Source: Epichloe hybrida (lineage: Eukaryota > Ascomycota > Sordariomycetes > Hypocreales > Clavicipitaceae). Taken from it: 64,000 nucleotides of DNA. Of the stretch, positions 31,601-42,340 are shown one piece after another (position 1 is the stretch's first letter; every line of letters starts with the position of its first letter). The notes under the pieces are model-generated. The model did no database searches and was not told where the DNA came from. It was given only the letters and a program-made list of their open reading frames with translations. The stretch spans positions 558,001 to 622,000 of the forward strand of contig JAFEKR010000022.1 in NCBI GenBank assembly GCA_019022495.1, written 5' to 3'. Made by a program: the position numbers and the translations under genes.

Positions 31601-34098
31601 TAAAGGCTTACCTAGGATTTCTATAGGGGATAACCCTTTAGAGGGGGAAAATAATTTAGATTAACAATATCTAGATCAAGGTTCAAAGGATTACCCTATA
31701 GATAACATAGGTATCCCTGTAGGTTAAGAAAAACCACCTACAGGCCCCAAAGAACCCCCTAAAGGCTTAATTCTAGTGGATCCTATACAGGCGTAGCCTA
31801 TAACTCAACTAGGAAATCAGATTTCAACTTCGGACCTCGATTTTGACAAAATTATCGATTTCGACCCTAATATTGACCCTATAGATGTTAATATTAGTTC
31901 CCCTTCTTCTCTAGATTTTATAAAAGAAATCTGCTTTAAGGTATAGGAGAAGCTAAAGGAAAAGAATCCTATTAGCCCCAAGCCTAAGACCTGGAAGCAG
32001 GCTATATCTAGCCCTGAAAGGGATAAATAGATAGAAGCTACGTACAAGGAATACGAACAGCTTCTAAAGGCTAGTACTTTTAAATTTATAGGGAAAGATC
32101 AAATCCCTAAGGGCCGAAAAGTACTAAAGAATAGGCTTGTTTATAAGCTTAAAAAGGATAAAGAAAATAATCCTTTAAAATATAAGGCTTGACTTGTTAC
32201 TAAGGGATTTATGCAAATCGAAGGCCTAGATTACCTAGAGACCTTTGCTACCACAAGCATTCCCCCTAGCTAGAGGATTTTACTAGCCCTAGCGGCTTGG
32301 AATAACTAGGAAATCAAACAAATCGATTTTATAGGAGCTTTTCTTAATAGTGTGTGCCTTAAGATGCGCGCCCAAAAACGCGATCACGATGATAAGTGCT
32401 AGGGCTCAAGGATGGGGATATCACAACAAGGGGATGACGATATTAGTCATCTTAGCAAGAGGATCAATTAATCTATAAAGGGACCACATGTAGCTAGATT
32501 CTACGAGAGCCACCACGCACAACTGAATTCTTACTTTCACCCTACCCTTTTGCTTTGGCTAATACTAATAGCTTTGGCTGATATTGACTCTTGCTTCGGC
32601 TGATATTGGATCTGATATTGTGAAATATGTATTGAGAAGAATCCCCCCCCCCCTTTCTCTGATTGAAGCACCGCTTCTGATCCGACAGACTATTTGATCT
32701 AGGATATCTCTGCACGATAAGATAGTCCTAGCCGTTGTTGTGATCGATATCGTCAAGTTGATTGACCCCTCTGTTATGTGTAGGCTCTAGAGCTACTCGC
32801 GATCGTGGGCCAGCATCGTGTCTTTTGGGGTGTTGTTTTCCGCTTGACAAAATAGTAAGCTATAACAACAGATTTATATAGTTATTCCAGAAGGGTTTAT
32901 TGAATTCCTTGAGGCAAATCCTAAACTAGCTAAATTAGCTAGAAGTTTTGGCTGGAAACCTTCTAAAGATTAAGTAATTTTATTACAGAAGTCTTTATAC
33001 GGCCTAAAACAAAGCTTAAGGGAATGGCAACAAGCGCTAATATTAGTGCTTAAATCCCTAGGATTTAACCCTTTAATATCTGACCTAGCTATCTTCTTTA
33101 ATCCTTTAACCAAAACCTTCGTCATTACGTACGTTAATGACTGTCTTCTAATTGGACTGGATTTATCTTATATCCAAAGGCTTAAAAAGGAACTTCATAA
33201 AGTCTATCTAATAGAAGATAAGGGGCCTGCTAAATTCTTCTTAGGGGTTCAAATCGTATGAGATAGGCCTAATAGAATACTGAAAATTCATTAATCTTAG
33301 TATATATTAGAAGCCTTAAAACGATTTAATATGCTAGATAGTAAGCCTATTAGCATACCTCTTTAGCTAAGCGTTTTAGCTACGCAGATAACTAAGCTTT
33401 TAATAGCTAGCGAAATCAAGCTTTATTAGTGTATTATAGGGACTATAATGTACCTAATGTTACTTACAAGGCCTGATACAGCTTTTACGCTACAGTGGTT
33501 ATTTACTGCACTAGCTAGCCCTTATATAGAATACCTAAAAGCAGCTAAAAATCTGCTAAGGTATCTATTAGGGACTAGATTCCTTGCTATTATCTATAGG
33601 GGAGACCCTAAAGGTTTAGTTAGCAAAAGCCTAATAGGTTATTGCAATAGTGATTTTATAGGGGATAAAAAGACCTTAAAATTAACCTATGCTTATCTAT
33701 TTAAGCTAGCTAGCGGACCTATTAGCTGGAAATCAAAGAAAGCTAGTACAATAGCTCTATTAACACTAGAAGCTAAAGCTGATGCTATCTGCGAGACCTT
33801 CCGGGAGCTTCAGTGGCTTCAGGGCTTATTTAAGGAGCTAAAAACCCCTATTTCTCCCCCTATCTAGATATATTGTGATAATTAAGGCGCTATAACTACT
33901 GCTTATAACCCTGCTTTATATAGTTATACAAAGCATATATTGCTAAAGTTTAACTATATTAGGCAACAGGTTTTAGAGGGTTTAGCTAAGATTAAATATC
34001 TAGATACGAAGTTAATGCCTATAGATAGTCTTACGAAACCTCTTTCTAGACCTCTTTATTAGGCTTTTATTAAGCTTTTAGGGCTTAATAATTATTAA
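28626..34098 (+). pseudogene. Cop2 gag-pol polyprotein, inactivated
   Basis: One frame runs from a probable lost start (ATA for ATG at 28626) to TAA at 34096-34098, ending ..LLGLNNY. In order there is a Gln-rich N-terminus; Gag with an open piece 29079-29351 (..FEQWKQALTI.. just upstream); a Lys/Ser-rich linker; an aspartic protease with LYNTG for DTG at 29913-29915; and integrase. Integrase has its His-rich part near 30712, Asp at 30906-30908 and 31098-31100, and the catalytic Glu changed to Lys at 31203-31205. Reverse transcriptase follows, with TYVND for YVDD at 33130-33141, then RNase H (33448-33867, ..SDFIGDKKTLK..). A foreign insert shifts the frame within RT. There is no separate zinc knuckle that I can see. 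Confidence 0.93.
32351..32867. mobile_element. Unmutated LTR-like insert (solo LTR?)
   Basis: Copia RT reads ..FIGAFLNS up to about 32350 and resumes ..IYIVIPEGF from about 32872, so about 520 bp are foreign. The insert starts TGTGTGCC and can end at ATAACA (32867), contains tctataaaggg (TATA-like, about 32472) and is GC-richer with intact CpG. This fits a solo LTR of an element not otherwise present in the window. The 5-bp flanks do not give a clean duplication (aatag left, acaga or aacag right), so the borders are approximate. Confidence 0.55.
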
Positions 34099-34289
34099 AC
34101 TAATAACTAATTCCCTTTAATAAGGAACTAAAAATAACATCAAAAAGGGAGCTATATTTAATAATAGCTAGGAATTCAAAAAGGGGGTCTTTTATTTTTC
34201 CTGTTTTTCCCTTTTATCTGTTATTATCAAAAGTTGTTGTTTTTACCTTATAGTCTCTTTGTACAATTCTAATTACTTTAAATGTAATT

Positions 34290-34304
34290 CTTTTGTAGAG
34301 GGGG
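34290..34304 (+). promoter_or_regulatory. Cop2 polypurine tract
   Basis: The run gtagaggggg immediately precedes the 3' LTR, where plus-strand DNA synthesis would start. The 200 bases from the stop codon (34098) to here are non-coding element tail. Confidence 0.8.
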
Positions 34305-35128
34305 TGTTAAAAATAAGACCTATTTTTAGCCCTTTTCTAGTTCAAGAACCTTCTTATTACTAGCTTGCTTTGCAAGTCTAATAGCTACACTGCAGCTGTT
34401 AATAGTCGCGAGGGCAGCTGTTAATAACTGCGTCGTAGCTATTAACAGCTGCGACTAACCGTGTGAATGACTAATTAGTTAATTGCGTTGTGGCTGCAAG
34501 TGTGGCTATAACCACGCCACTAGTAATTAGGTAAGCTAGGGTAACGTAAGCTAGGGTAACGTAAGCAGGTTACCCTACATATAACTTACCCTATAGCTAT
34601 CTTTAACAATAATTTTCTCTTTATCTAGAGGTCGTACAAAAGTTTTATATATAGCAAATTAAAGCTTAAAGATAGGGCTTTCTTTTTATATAAGGTTATT
34701 TTTTAGACCAAAAGTTAGTGCATACGGGTTGCTAGCTAGTATGGTGGTAAGTTGATTTTTTGGTTTTTGTATATAAATGAATTTTGCGGAAAATCAAAAG
34801 TGGCCTATAAGACCCCGTTAGCGGCCCGGATTTACTAATACGGTTAGTAAGTTTATGAGAGGAAGAAGATCTTTTTAACTAGCTAGATAGCTAGTTCTCT
34901 TAACTAACAACAGCCGCATTACCTGTATAACGTATCTAAAATCAATTCTATTGCTCTATAAGATATTATAAAAGTAATCTAGATTAAATTCTATTAGTTA
35001 ATAACTACCACAACCTTCCGTTACGTTGCGTTAATTGATTTAACGTTGCAGCCCTATTAGTCCCCGACCGTAGAGCTTGCACCCGTACAGCTGTTGCCAG
35101 CTGGCAACTAGCTCCCTACATTTCAATA
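34305..35128 (+). repeat. Cop2 3' LTR (824 bp)
   Basis: Same length as the 5' copy with no indel seen. It carries more T in the gcagctgtcaa cluster (34376-34455) and more G/C in its last 100 bases, showing independent mutation of the two copies. Confidence 0.95.
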
Positions 35129-35133
35129 CTAGT

Positions 35134-38100
35134 AAGCTAGTAAAACATATTATATACCCCCTTTAGAGAAGAGATTCTAAGCATTCCTTACCTCCTATAA
35201 AGGGTAGAATAATAATAAGCCTAATAAAGGCTTAGGTAAGAATTAGGAAGCATATCTTATGGCTTATATAGAAGCTAAAGATAATAATAATAATATTAAG
35301 GAGCTACTATTAATAGCATATCTATGCATTACATAATTCTTCTATTTAGGACCACAGACTAACCATAACGCCGCTAACGTTAATATCCTAGTAACCTTAT
35401 ATAATTAAGCTTTTTAACACACATTCCTTAAACAAGAGCTTTATAAGCCATAAGAGTGTAACAAAGGCTTAATCTATTACGTCTTTAAAGAACGCTATTC
35501 TAAAGAGGTCTTTAGAGGAATTATGCCTAATACTAGCGCTATAGGGAAATTAAGTGTAGGAGAGGCATAAGTAAAGGCTTTATTAAGATTAATGCCTTTA
35601 TTAAAAGTAATCCCCTACGAACCCTAAATTATTATATTTAGCGCCAGATTAGTAGTTATAAAAGAAACCCTTTATGTGCCTATAGAGCTTAGAGAGCTTG
35701 AATTCTATATCCTTAACACAGCTACCCCGTTCCTCTTCTTAATTACTAATATAAATAAGATATAAGTTAAGATTAATAACCTTACTAACGTGCTTATTTA
35801 AGGTAACAAAACTATACCTATTATGTAACAATAGGGATACCCTTAGTGGTTACTAGAAGCAAGAGAGACGGTTGCCTTTTACCTTTCAGAAGGAGATATC
35901 CGTTAATTACATTATTAACTTAGTTACCCTTCTGTTTAATAGCTCGTAAAGATCCTTCACTAAGCTAGTTATAAAGTTAAACACTAGGTAATTAAGAAAT
36001 TAACTAAGGTCTACTACTATTACTAAATGCATAGAAAGGCCCCTAGCTAATTTAAATTCATAATTAAGGACGATCACGAATTTAACTATAAGATTATTGT
36101 TAATATCGTGTAAATCAATGGATGACTAGTGCTTCACATCGTTAATTCAGTAACCTTGTTCTAAGTAGCCTAATTCCTTAATCTAAAGAAGCAGAAGGCT
36201 TGAGATATCTAGGATACAATCCGCAAATGTTAGATTAATACTTATCTCGGACCTCCAGATTGGATCATCCACGATGCTAGCAATAACTTTGCTTCCACTG
36301 AATTTAGGCATTATGCTTAATTAATGTTAGTTAAAACTAGTGAGATGCTAATTAAAGCCTATAATAGCATTAGAAAGGTTAAGAAATACCATAGACCTCT
36401 ACGCCAAGCCTATAATATTATTATAGACTTAATTAAAACAGAGCTTATGCTAGAGTAATGTCTCTAAATAGCTATTAAGGTAATTAATAACTCTATAGGC
36501 CTAAATAGTATTATCCTAACTATGCTAGTCTTTAGAGGCTACCTATAGATAATAGATAAGTTACTACTAAGTATCTCTGTTATTTAATATACTAAAGTAA
36601 TTTATAAAGCTACTAATAAAGTCCGCTACTATCTAGCTTTATAGTAAGTTTATAATGCCCTTAAAGCCTAGAATAGCCCTAATATAACGCTTATATATTA
36701 GCTACCCTTATAGGCTAATATATATATATAGAGAGAGAAAGGTAGCTAGCATAGCCTATATAAGCTACTTACTGCTAATAGAGAGACTTATACTATTAAT
36801 ATACCCTATAGCCTAGTGAAGTTTTACTTTATAGTAGTAAAGCCTTATTATAAAGACTTATATACTATAAAGGGGCTAGAGTAGTAGGAGATAAAGCCTT
36901 ATAATCCACTAGAGTAATAGCTAAATAATATAAAGGAAGAAGGAGCTATATAACTAACTACTACTAATAAAAGAGATTCTCTAATAGAAGATAGTAAAGA
37001 GCTACAGACACTAGCTAAGAGAAAGTAAGGGAGACTAAGAAAGGCCCTTATAGTATAATTTATAAGTGTAAGAGATTCTAATAAAGAGGCTTATAAAGCC
37101 TAAAAGGCCCTAAGGGGAAGCTATTAAGTTAAAGACTTATTACTATGCCCTAAAGAAATAAAAGTAAGGAAAAGAAGACCTTATAGCCCTAAGAAGGACG
37201 TTAGCTTAGTTTAGCTTTATATACTTATAAACAAAGATTAAGAGAAGGCCTTTATTTAAGAGGTTATAACTAGAGGGATGCTAGGCATAGTATTCCTTAT
37301 AGTAAAGGAAGAGGCTAATTAGAACCTTGCCCTTTAGCTTTGCTAAGAAGGAAGGATTATAACCCTAGGAAGACCCTTTAAGTAGTCTAATTAAGCTAAG
37401 ATTAACGCTTTATAAGCTTATAATATATTCAAATTTATTAAGTTTAACCTAGCAAAGCACAAAGGTTATAAAATCTTTAATTCTTATATAGTTAGAGAGA
37501 TTAAAGGCAAAGGAATAGACTTGCCGTATAAGAAATCTTGTCTTATTATACAAGGCTATAATAATAAAGGAAAGGAATTCATCCTAACACAATCGCTAAT
37601 AATATAACATACAAGCTAACAACTAATCATAGCTATTGCTTTGTTATTAAGAAGAAGAGGCATTTACCTTTAGATTTGCGATATTACGCAAGCTTACACT
37701 TAATCGCACACAATGCTAATAAGGCTAATTATTATAAGGATCCTAAAGCAAATTATATACCTCTTCCTAGAAGGGACTGTAATTAAATTAATTAAACCTC
37801 TTTACGGGATTATAGAGGCTAAAACCCACTAGTAAGTAACGTACTTCTATTACCATAGGGATAACCTTAATATAATAACCTTAACTTATAATCCTTACTT
37901 ATTAATCATAGCCCTAAATAATAAGAATCTCTTTAGCATTATTAGAATACAAACTAATAATATATTAGGCCTAAGCAATAATAACTTCTTCTAAAAAGAA
38001 GAGAAAGAGCTCTAGAAGGCTAATTTCATAGCTAAAGAAAAGTAATAATTAACCGCTAAGAATCCCCTTATCTTTAACAGTTGCATCTTAACCTAGAACA

Positions 38101-39101
38101 CTAATAACTTGCTAATATTAACCTAAAAAGGCTAGAGTTAGAAGATTAAGGAAGTTAATCCTTAATCCCTAATAGTAAAGTAAGACTACATGGAATAATA
38201 AGCCTAAGGAAGCTACATTATAACTATGTGTTAACTAGAAGCTTCCTATAACTTGTTAATTATAGCTTAACACTAAGAACCCTCTAGGGAAGATATTGCA
38301 CGCCTTAATAAACGCCTTAAGTAGTAGATTAAGAATTAATAACATAGACTATAATATATTCCTTTAGTTCTTAAGGAGGCGAAGCTCTTTATGTTCGTAG
38401 ATAGATTGCTTGCTAACAATAAGGATCTAAGCTTATAGATTAAATACGTGATTATGATTAGTAATAAGATAATGCAAGATAATAATACCTTTATTATAAA
38501 AGGTAACATTATTATGTATAGCTTAATAAAGAGTAAGAGAGTTACTTATAGCGTGCTTACCTCTAAGTTATATAGCATGGTTTAAGGCATAGACATTACC
38601 TACGCGATTTCTATAACTTTACATTAGATTATAGATTAATTAAAGATGCCTTGAATTCCTATAATTCTCTATACTAATTCTTTTTTATTATATAAATATC
38701 TTATAAAGCTAGGAACTACAAAGGAGAAGAGACTAATAATTAATATTATGGCTCTTTATTAATCGTATAAAAGGCATAAGATCTATGAAGTCAGATGGAT
38801 TAATAGTAATAATAATCCGGCGAATGTAATAACAAAAGCATTGCTAAATTTATTACTTTCCTCTTTAATTAATTTAAACGAATTAATGATTTATATTAAA
38901 GGTTAGGTAAAGAGACTTATAATATTAAGGGATAGGAGCTTAGGTAAGGACTAATGGATTAATTTAATTAACTAATGCCACGACAGCTAATTAGAGCAGC
39001 GGATTCCTATTAAGGCATTTACTAGTGTATACTTTCCTTTAATTTAATTTTTATTGCGTTTTTGAGCTCTTTAGCCACGAAGGAAAAAGAGAGACTACTA
39101 G
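35134..39101 (+). pseudogene. Cop1-A pol remnant
   Basis: This is the Cop1 polyprotein after the Cop2 insertion. Integrase zinc finger and core lie about 35880-36400. Reverse transcriptase is about 37410-38000, reading ..HKGYKIFNSYIVREIKGKG.., with the catalytic QTDD changed to QTNN at 37956-37961. RNase H is about 38389-38800, reading ..FVDRLLANNKDLS.. and ..SKRVTYSVLTSKLYSMV... It ends in ..RWINSNNNPANVITKA... The sequence matches the copia RT/RNase H family. A purine tract (aaggaaaaagagaga, about 39080-39094) precedes the 3' LTR. Nonsense codons in every domain show it is dead. Confidence 0.88.
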
Positions 39102-39358
39102 TGTTAATTCCTTTGGATTTTCATTAGTTTAATCGTGGCTAAAGACTAGACTAATTATAGGTCTAGCGTGATGCACGCGATATGATTGGCTGCATTAATT
39201 CGCCACCCCCTCTTTTACCCTATATACGGATTTTGCCTACTTTTCTAGCATCTAGACTTTCCCTCTCTTCTCTCTCTTTCCTAGCTAGCTAATGAACTAT
39301 CATCGACTTTAATTTATACGGGATTTATTACCTGCGCAGGACCTTGGTGCAACCAACA
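39102..39358 (+). repeat. Cop1-A 3' LTR (257 bp)
   Basis: Starts TGTTAATTCC and ends GCAACCAACA. It is followed by the ttata duplication. Confidence 0.95.
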
Positions 39359-39363
39359 TTATA

Positions 39364-39516
39364 TATAAGGGGAGATCCTAGGTTAGGTTTCTATAAGGAT
39401 GTATTAAAAGCCTTTATTCCCTAGACTAGCTACCTAAAGATATTATAGGAATAACTATTAATAAGGAGGATAAAATTATAATAATAAGAATAATAAGGGA
39501 GTTTAAGGGGGGGTAA
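39364..39516 (+). pseudogene. Gyp1 pol C-terminus and polypurine tract
   Basis: This continues the Gyp1 frame across the Cop1-A insertion, reading ..KDIIGITINKEDKIII..FKGG and stopping at TAA 39514-39516. The tract aaggggggg (39505-39513) overlaps the last codons and abuts the LTR. Confidence 0.75.
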
Positions 39517-39799
39517 TGTAGTATAATTAGTAAAGTTAGAATTATAGTATTAAAAAAAAAAAAAGAAAGGAAAAAGAAAGAAGAAAAGAAAAGAGAACTA
39601 GAAAATCTATAAGGTATTAGGTATTAATAAGTAGGAGAAAGTAAGTTAAGGGTGAATGTTAACTAGCTAATAAATTAGATTACTATATCTGCCTTATTCT
39701 CTTTAATTATACTGTCCCTTACCTCTTCTCCTTTATTTTATTTAGTTACCTCTTAGAATTTACACTATAAATTAAAAGAATTAAGGATAGTAGTTAACC
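39517..39799 (+). repeat. Gyp1 3' LTR, first part
   Basis: The LTR begins TGTAGTATAATTAG directly after the polypurine tract. It has an A-rich run near 39551-39564 and is cut by Cop1-C at the taacc duplication. The remainder is 46564-46605. The joined LTR would be about 325 bp. No 5' partner is visible, so its limits come from the tract and the TG/CA ends only. Confidence 0.65.
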
Positions 39800-40055
39800 T
39801 GTTGATTCCTTCGGATCTTCATCGGTTCAATCGTGGCCAAAGACCGGACCAATTATGGGTCTAGCGCAATGCACGCGATATGATTGGCTGCATTAATTCA
39901 CCACCCCCTTTTATGCCTTACATACGGATTTCGCTCACTTTTCTAGCATCTAGACTTTCCCTCTCTTCTCCCTCTTTCCTAGCTAGCTAACTAACTATTA
40001 TTAACTTTAATTATACGGGATTTATTACCTACGCAGGACCTTAGTAAATCTAACA
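39800..40055 (+). repeat. Cop1-C 5' LTR (256 bp)
   Basis: Starts TGTTGATTCC, ends AAATCTAACA. Retains the tcgtggccaaagaccggacc segment. Confidence 0.95.
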
Positions 40056-42340
40056 CTAATTAGTAGTTAACTTCACAACTATAGATAAGCTAGGTATCAC
40101 AAGAAGAGATATTTTTACAGACACTACTACTACTACCCCTTGTTATACTATAACGGTTATTATAGTAAAGAAGCATAACTATATAAGTGTGCTAAAGGAA
40201 GAGACTAGAATTCTAGTTATAGGCTTATTAGGCTTCTAAGGAATTAATCTATTAACCCTTAGGCTTAGGGATATAACTTTATTATATCTATCTAGGATAT
40301 TATTATTAATTATCGATTTTATTATCTATTACAAGAAAACTAACTAACTAACCGAATCTATTGCCATAAGGCATTTATTTTAAACCTAATATTAAACAAC
40401 CTTAGCTAAGCTAGCTAATATATCTATAACTTCTTTATAAATATTCCCTTTATCTAATAGACCTTTAATCTGTTTGTACAAGTATCTATAGCTTATTTTT
40501 TACCCCCTTTATTATTAGTGCTATTCGCCCTATACCTGTTAGTAAGAAAGAGAGATTACCTTCTTCCCTTCTTTTCATAAAAAACAGGAAGTAGTAATTC
40601 CTATTATTCCCTTATTACTTTTCCTATTATTTTCTAGTTACTTTTAGAACTTATATTACTTTCTTTATCTCTATTAATTTATTCTTATTACTACTTTTAC
40701 TACTTCTACTACTTTTTCTTCTGTTTTTCCTATTTTTATAATCTTCTAATTTTATTAGAGCAATAACGCTCCTAAAATATAAAAGAAAAACCTTGTAATA
40801 GCAATAGGCAAACACAGGAGCTTAATTAGTAGTAAAAATAATAAATTAGTAATATTCCTTTTATAGTTAAAGATAGCAGAGGAATCTAGACCTTCTATAA
40901 GAGCAAAGGCTACTAGTAATAGTAAGGCTCTAATTATTACCCCTAAAAGACCCTAAGAGCATGAGTTACCCTTATGCCTTTAATAGCTTACTTATAACTT
41001 CTCTAGTAATTAGAAAAAATCCATTAAGCTAAATCTAGAGACTACTATATAGCTTAAGCTTAATAACTAGATTATAAGATTTATTAACCTTAGTAAGTAT
41101 TAAGGATAGAGAGATAATAACCTATAGGAATCATTCTAAGAAGACTTTAAAGGCTAGTCTAAAGATACCTTTAAAAGGGTATCTAAGGATATTATTAGAG
41201 AATTACGTAATTCTTTATAAGATTACGGCGTCCTTGTTAGGCAAGGCCTAGGATATTTAATCCTAGTATTGCTTAAGGAAGTGCTTTATTAAACCTTAAT
41301 GCCCCTTTAGTCACAGGAAAGATTATAAGAAAGACTATAATTTTCCGAACCCCTAGAACCTTAATATTAATAGCCCTAATAACTAACCCTAGAAATTAAC
41401 CTTCCCTAACCCTAGAGATTACTTAAACCCTTATAAAAACCCCTGTGATAATCCCTATTATATTAATAGCTCTATCCGGATAATTATTATTAAGAATAAC
41501 TAGTAGACTATTATTTATAATAAATTATGCTTTTATAGTAATTCCCCTCTGAAGATTAGATTATAAAGAAAATCTTAGAGCTTACAAAGATATATAAGGA
41601 TAGTAACTACTATAGTGGAAAGCTATATAACTTCTTAACGCTAAAGATTATGCTCTTTAAAAATAAGTGTAATAGAATTAACCTTCCTTGAACGTATTAT
41701 TAGAAGGCTTTCCCTATTATATTAATAGGTAATGCTAAATAATACTTCCTTAATTACCTCTTTAGGAATAACTATTCCTATAAAGAGATAATTACCTATA
41801 TTTATTAACGCTTTAAGACAGAAAGTAACTAGTAATTCTATTACTACTAATAGAGTAGTATAATATTAAAGAACATAATTAAGAAAAACCCTAATAAAAG
41901 CAAGCTTAATTACCTTAAGATTACGTTGTTAACCCTTAAGAAAATTTACAAAGGACTATACCTTGCTAAAATAGTAAATACTAAGCTTTATAAGTAGGCC
42001 TTAAATGCTATAGCTAGTGTGCCTAAATGTTAGATAGTAAAATACATACACTCTCTAGGCTTTAAAAGTCTTACTAGAGACCTCTATAAGGTAATCACTA
42101 TTATGGAATTAAATAAGAAGTCCTCCTAATACCTTTAGTACTAATAAGGAGACCCTCTAGAGGCTATATTTACTAATTATTAGTACAGATAGTAATTATC
42201 CCCCTGCGGCGGAGGAAGTTATTATGGATAGAGCCCTAGGCTAAGCACTAAGCGCTGCTTTATATATAGTAAGAGTAGCTACTAGTTCTCTAATTACTTT
42301 ACTAAAGAATATTAAAAGGAAAAGGACTACTAGTAGGCTA
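40056..42340 (+). pseudogene. Cop1-C leader and gag remnant
   Basis: A leader with a long pyrimidine-rich stretch (40560-40750) is followed by Gag. The CCHC zinc knuckle region is at about 42256-42300, where tgctttatatatagtaag gives CFI then a changed second Cys (TGC/TGT to TAT). It contains the roughly 150 bp (about 40690-40850) missing from copy A. It is non-functional, with TAA/TAG at Gln and Trp positions. Confidence 0.75.

Larger units (their letters stand above)
27506..35128 (+). mobile_element. Cop2 copia retrotransposon
   Basis: This is a plus-strand element of 7623 bp with identical-length 824-bp LTRs (27506-28329 and 34305-35128) and the target duplication ctagt at 27501-27505 and 35129-35133. 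It is nested in Cop1-A just after its Gag zinc knuckle. It has a half-initiator-tRNA primer site (28330), a three-unit leader repeat (28389-28624), one gag-pol frame and a purine tract before the 3' LTR. It is the least decayed autonomous-type element here, though still inactivated by GAT-to-AAT and CAR-to-TAR changes. A roughly 517-bp foreign insert splits its reverse transcriptase. Confidence 0.96.
25135..39358 (+). mobile_element. Cop1 copia retrotransposon, copy A
   Basis: This is a plus-strand element with LTRs at 25135-25391 and 39102-39358 (257 bp each) and the target duplication ttata at 25130-25134 and 39359-39363. It is inserted in the Gyp1 pol frame near the integrase C-terminus. 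It is interrupted by Cop2 (27506-35128, duplication ctagt). Without Cop2 it is 6596 bp, about 160 bp shorter than copies C and D. The missing piece lies near 26030, in the pyrimidine-rich leader. It has the typical copia order gag, protease, integrase, reverse transcriptase, RNase H. It is heavily mutated and no frame is intact. Confidence 0.95.

Noticed and set aside
31817..32047. 76-codon minus-strand open frame
   Set aside because: Antisense to the Cop2 polyprotein linker between integrase and RT; a shadow frame.
32565..32756. 63-codon minus-strand open frame
   Set aside because: Lies inside the LTR-like insert in Cop2; no coding features, and LTRs are normally non-coding.
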